DNA from: Agromyces humatus
GTDB taxonomy: Bacteria > Actinomycetota > Actinomycetes > Actinomycetales > Microbacteriaceae
DNA: 64,000 bases
Assembly: GCF_021228295.1 (NCBI RefSeq)
Contig: NZ_JAJQPD010000004.1
Span: 310,001-374,000 of the forward strand
Direction of reading: 5' to 3'
In this document: one piece after another, positions 62,262 through 64,000 of the stretch
Numbering within the stretch: position 1 is the first letter of the stretch
Layout: the number at the start of each line of letters is the position of its first letter
Position numbers and translations under genes: made by a program
Notes under the pieces: model-generated
Seen by the model: only the letters and a program-made list of their open reading frames with translations
Told to the model about the DNA's origin: nothing
The model's database searches: none

Positions 62262-63576
62262 GGCCGTTCTCCGATCCCACGCGTTCGGCGGGGTAGCGCA
62301 GCCGCACCTCGGTGCCGACTCCGCCGGCGCCCGGCCGCACCTCACCCGAACCGCCGACCCGGCGCATGCGACCGATGATCGACTGGCGCACGCCGAGCCG
62401 GTCGCCCGGCACGTCGGCGAGCGCGAACCCCGGGCCGCGGTCGCGCACGAACACCTCGACCGACTCAGGGCTCGACTCCACGTACACCGACACCTCTCCC
62501 CCGGCGTGCCTCGCCGCGTTCAGCATGGCCTCACGGGCGGCCGCCGCGAGTTCGCCGCTCGCCCGCTCGCGCGACTCCCCGACCACGACCACGTCGAACG
62601 TGACGGGGTAGTCGATCTCGAGGGCGCCGCCGTAGTCGCGCAGGTCGGTCGCGAGGTTGCTGTCGAGGGGCGCATCACCCGCGAAGAGCCAGTCGCGCAG
62701 CTCGCGCTCCTGTGCGCGGGCGATGCGGGCGACCTCGCTCGTGGCGCCCGCCCGGTTCTGGATGAGGGCGAGGGTCTGCAGCACCGAGTCGTGCAGGTGC
62801 GCGGCGATCTCGCTGCGCTCCTCCTCACGGATGCGCCGGGTGCGCTCGGCCGTGAGGTCGCGCCACTGCGCGATGAGCGTCGGTGCGAAGACGAGCGCGA
62901 TGCCCACAAGGGCGGCGAGCGCGGTGAATGCGGCGCCGAACGTCTTCGTCGTGGTCGTGGACTGGCCGAGCACGACCACGAAGACGAGCACGGTGACCGA
63001 GAGCATCGCCGTCGCGGCGATGCGGATCGTCAGCTCGTGGCGCGGCCCCCGGATCGACTCGGCCCGGTCGATGAACGTCGCCCACGCACCGGCCGCGACG
63101 GCCGCACCGATGCCGGCCAGGGTCGGGCCGAACCAGGTGCCGACGGCGGCGACGTACCCAGGACCCGAGGCCTGTGTCAGCCACACCGGAACGAGGCAGA
63201 CGGTCGACGCCGCGATCAGGATCCACGCGACCGGTGCGCTGCGGCTCGGCCGCTCGTCGCCCGGCGCCCACGGCGTCAACGCCCACAGCCAGAGGTAGAG
63301 CAGCAGCCCCGCGCCGGCGGCGAGGCTCGCGACGATGAACGCGGTGCGCACGATCCACACCGGCCAGCCGAGGTGCTCGGCGAGGCCCGCCGACACGCCG
63401 GTGGCCACGCAGGCCCGGGGCCGGGTCATCCGGCGTTCGGAGGGAAGGGTCGGAGCCGCCTCGGCCGTGCCGTCGGCTGATGCCGTGCTGCCGGCACCGG
63501 CCGCGGGCACGCCTGAGCCGGCGGGCACGTCGGGCCCCGGGGCATCCGCCGCCCGCGCCGCACCGCTGGTCTCCAT
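62254..63576 (-). CDS. Sensor histidine kinase with N-terminal PspC domain
   Basis: The 440-aa protein begins with a Pro/Ala-rich tail and a PspC domain (ATGVSAGLAEHLGWPVWIVR, about residues 58-115). Four further membrane helices follow, then the kinase core (IAAHLHDSVLQTLALIQNRA) and an ATPase domain (AREAMLNAARHAGG, VRDRGPGFAL). PspC kinases respond to envelope stress with their LuxR-type regulator, which follows directly. The ATG at 63576 is divergent from another PspC gene at 63692, suggesting a shared control region. Confidence 0.92.
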   Translation of the reverse strand: METSGAARAADAPGPDVPAGSGVPAAGAGSTASADGTAEAAPTLPSERRMTRPRACVATGVSAGLAEHLGWPVWIVRTAFIVASLAAGAGLLLYLWLWALTPWAPGDERPSRSAPVAWILIAASTVCLVPVWLTQASGPGYVAAVGTWFGPTLAGIGAAVAAGAWATFIDRAESIRGPRHELTIRIAATAMLSVTVLVFVVVLGQSTTTTKTFGAAFTALAALVGIALVFAPTLIAQWRDLTAERTRRIREEERSEIAAHLHDSVLQTLALIQNRAGATSEVARIARAQERELRDWLFAGDAPLDSNLATDLRDYGGALEIDYPVTFDVVVVGESRERASGELAAAAREAMLNAARHAGGEVSVYVESSPESVEVFVRDRGPGFALADVPGDRLGVRQSIIGRMRRVGGSGEVRPGAGGVGTEVRLRYPAERVGSENGRG

Positions 63577-63691
63577 GCCTGCAATCCAAGCAGACCCGGC
63601 CGCGACCACCCCGGGTCGCGACCGACGCTCAGGGTCGAATCAGGGATTCACCCCATGGCGGGCACCGAGCCGACGCTGCCACCATCGAGAC

Positions 63692-64000
63692 ATGGAGACG
63701 AACCAGACCGCCCCCGGGGCAGGCCCAGTGCCGGAAGATGCGCAGGGGGACTCCGCGTCCGCCGGCCCGCAGGCCGAGGGGGCGGTCGGTTCGTCTTCTG
63801 CGAACCCCGCCGGATCGACGGGCGGTGGTGCGACCGCGGGCGGCACGACGGCGGATGCCTCGGGCCCCGGGTTCTACTCCTGGCTGCGCCGTCTCGGGGT
63901 GCCCCGCCGGGCCGGCTGGCTCGGCGGCGTGTGCGCCGGCGTCGGCGCCCGCCTCGGCATCGACCCGATCATCGTGCGCGGCATCGTCGTCGTGATCGCC
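63692..64000 (+). CDS. PspC domain-containing protein (truncated by window end)
   Basis: From an ATG at 63692, 103 codons run to the edge. After about 65 Gly/Ala/Ser-rich residues comes the start of a PspC domain: SWLRRLGVPRRAGWLGGVCA, then GVGARLGIDPIIVRGIVVVIA, with a membrane helix beginning at the edge. The arrangement opposite a PspC kinase matches actinobacterial LiaF/PspC-type envelope-stress loci, where this protein may restrain the kinase. The rest of the protein is not visible. Confidence 0.85.
   Translation, partial: METNQTAPGAGPVPEDAQGDSASAGPQAEGAVGSSSANPAGSTGGGATAGGTTADASGPGFYSWLRRLGVPRRAGWLGGVCAGVGARLGIDPIIVRGIVVVIA

Overview
The window is high-GC DNA from an actinobacterium. 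Evidence: strong G/C third-position bias; the ribosomal block tRNA-Trp, secE, nusG, rplK, rplA with an acidic NusG extension; DUF222-HNH, PspC-sensor and ScfR-type regulators; many genes whose -10 box lies 6-8 nt before the start codon (leaderless mRNAs); and dispersed palindromes of the type GGTCTCGATACGGCGCTGGC. I infer Microbacteriaceae, perhaps close to Agromyces. The family is an inference from style, not from a marker search.

Layout. 0-9.4 kb: a dienelactone-hydrolase fragment, an ScfR-type regulator, an arylsulfatase, an FAD oxidoreductase-cupin pair, a DUF222-HNH gene whose natural start has been put out of frame by a 7-bp repeat, and a VOC/HxlR operon. 9.5-26 kb: catabolism of amines and amino acids. 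It holds a PucR regulator divergent from MmsA, two aminotransferases, an exported amine oxidase with apparently permuted domain order, a polar amino acid ABC transporter, a glutaryl-CoA dehydrogenase-like enzyme with a class III CoA transferase, and a succinate/glutarate-semialdehyde dehydrogenase. Together these could take polyamines, beta-alanine, GABA or 5-aminovalerate to central metabolism. 26-33 kb: a flotillin-like SPFH protein, an SPW membrane protein with a TetR regulator, small housekeeping genes and a TPR-LuxR regulator. 32.6-35.6 kb (minus strand): tRNA-Trp-secE-nusG-rplK-rplA, interrupted by palindromic repeats. 35.8-44.6 kb: dGTPase, a broken Fic gene, a secreted phytase-like/GDPD fusion, aspartate aminotransferase, dodecin, and a LysR/LysE pair.

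44.6-45.9 kb: a 2OG-Fe(II) dioxygenase preceded by a tiny open frame MSTNTCRCCRR and two mutually exclusive hairpins. This looks like a cysteine-responsive attenuator. 46-49.6 kb: a two-gene ABC exporter with a NarL-type two-component system. 49.6-61.5 kb: an unusual cell-surface module. A second two-component pair faces away from an overlapping set encoding a GT2-GtrA-HprK-like fusion, a GT39-like enzyme, an exported phosphoesterase-like protein with altered metal-site motifs, and a membrane-anchored GH99-like protein. An exported purple-acid-phosphatase-like protein follows. 61.5-64 kb: a PspC-sensor kinase/regulator pair divergent from another PspC protein.

The leading candidates for something undescribed are the cysteine leader on the dioxygenase, the permuted amine oxidase, and the GT2-GtrA-HprK surface module. 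The palindromic repeat family, including copies inside coding genes, is the main large-scale pattern the genes do not explain.
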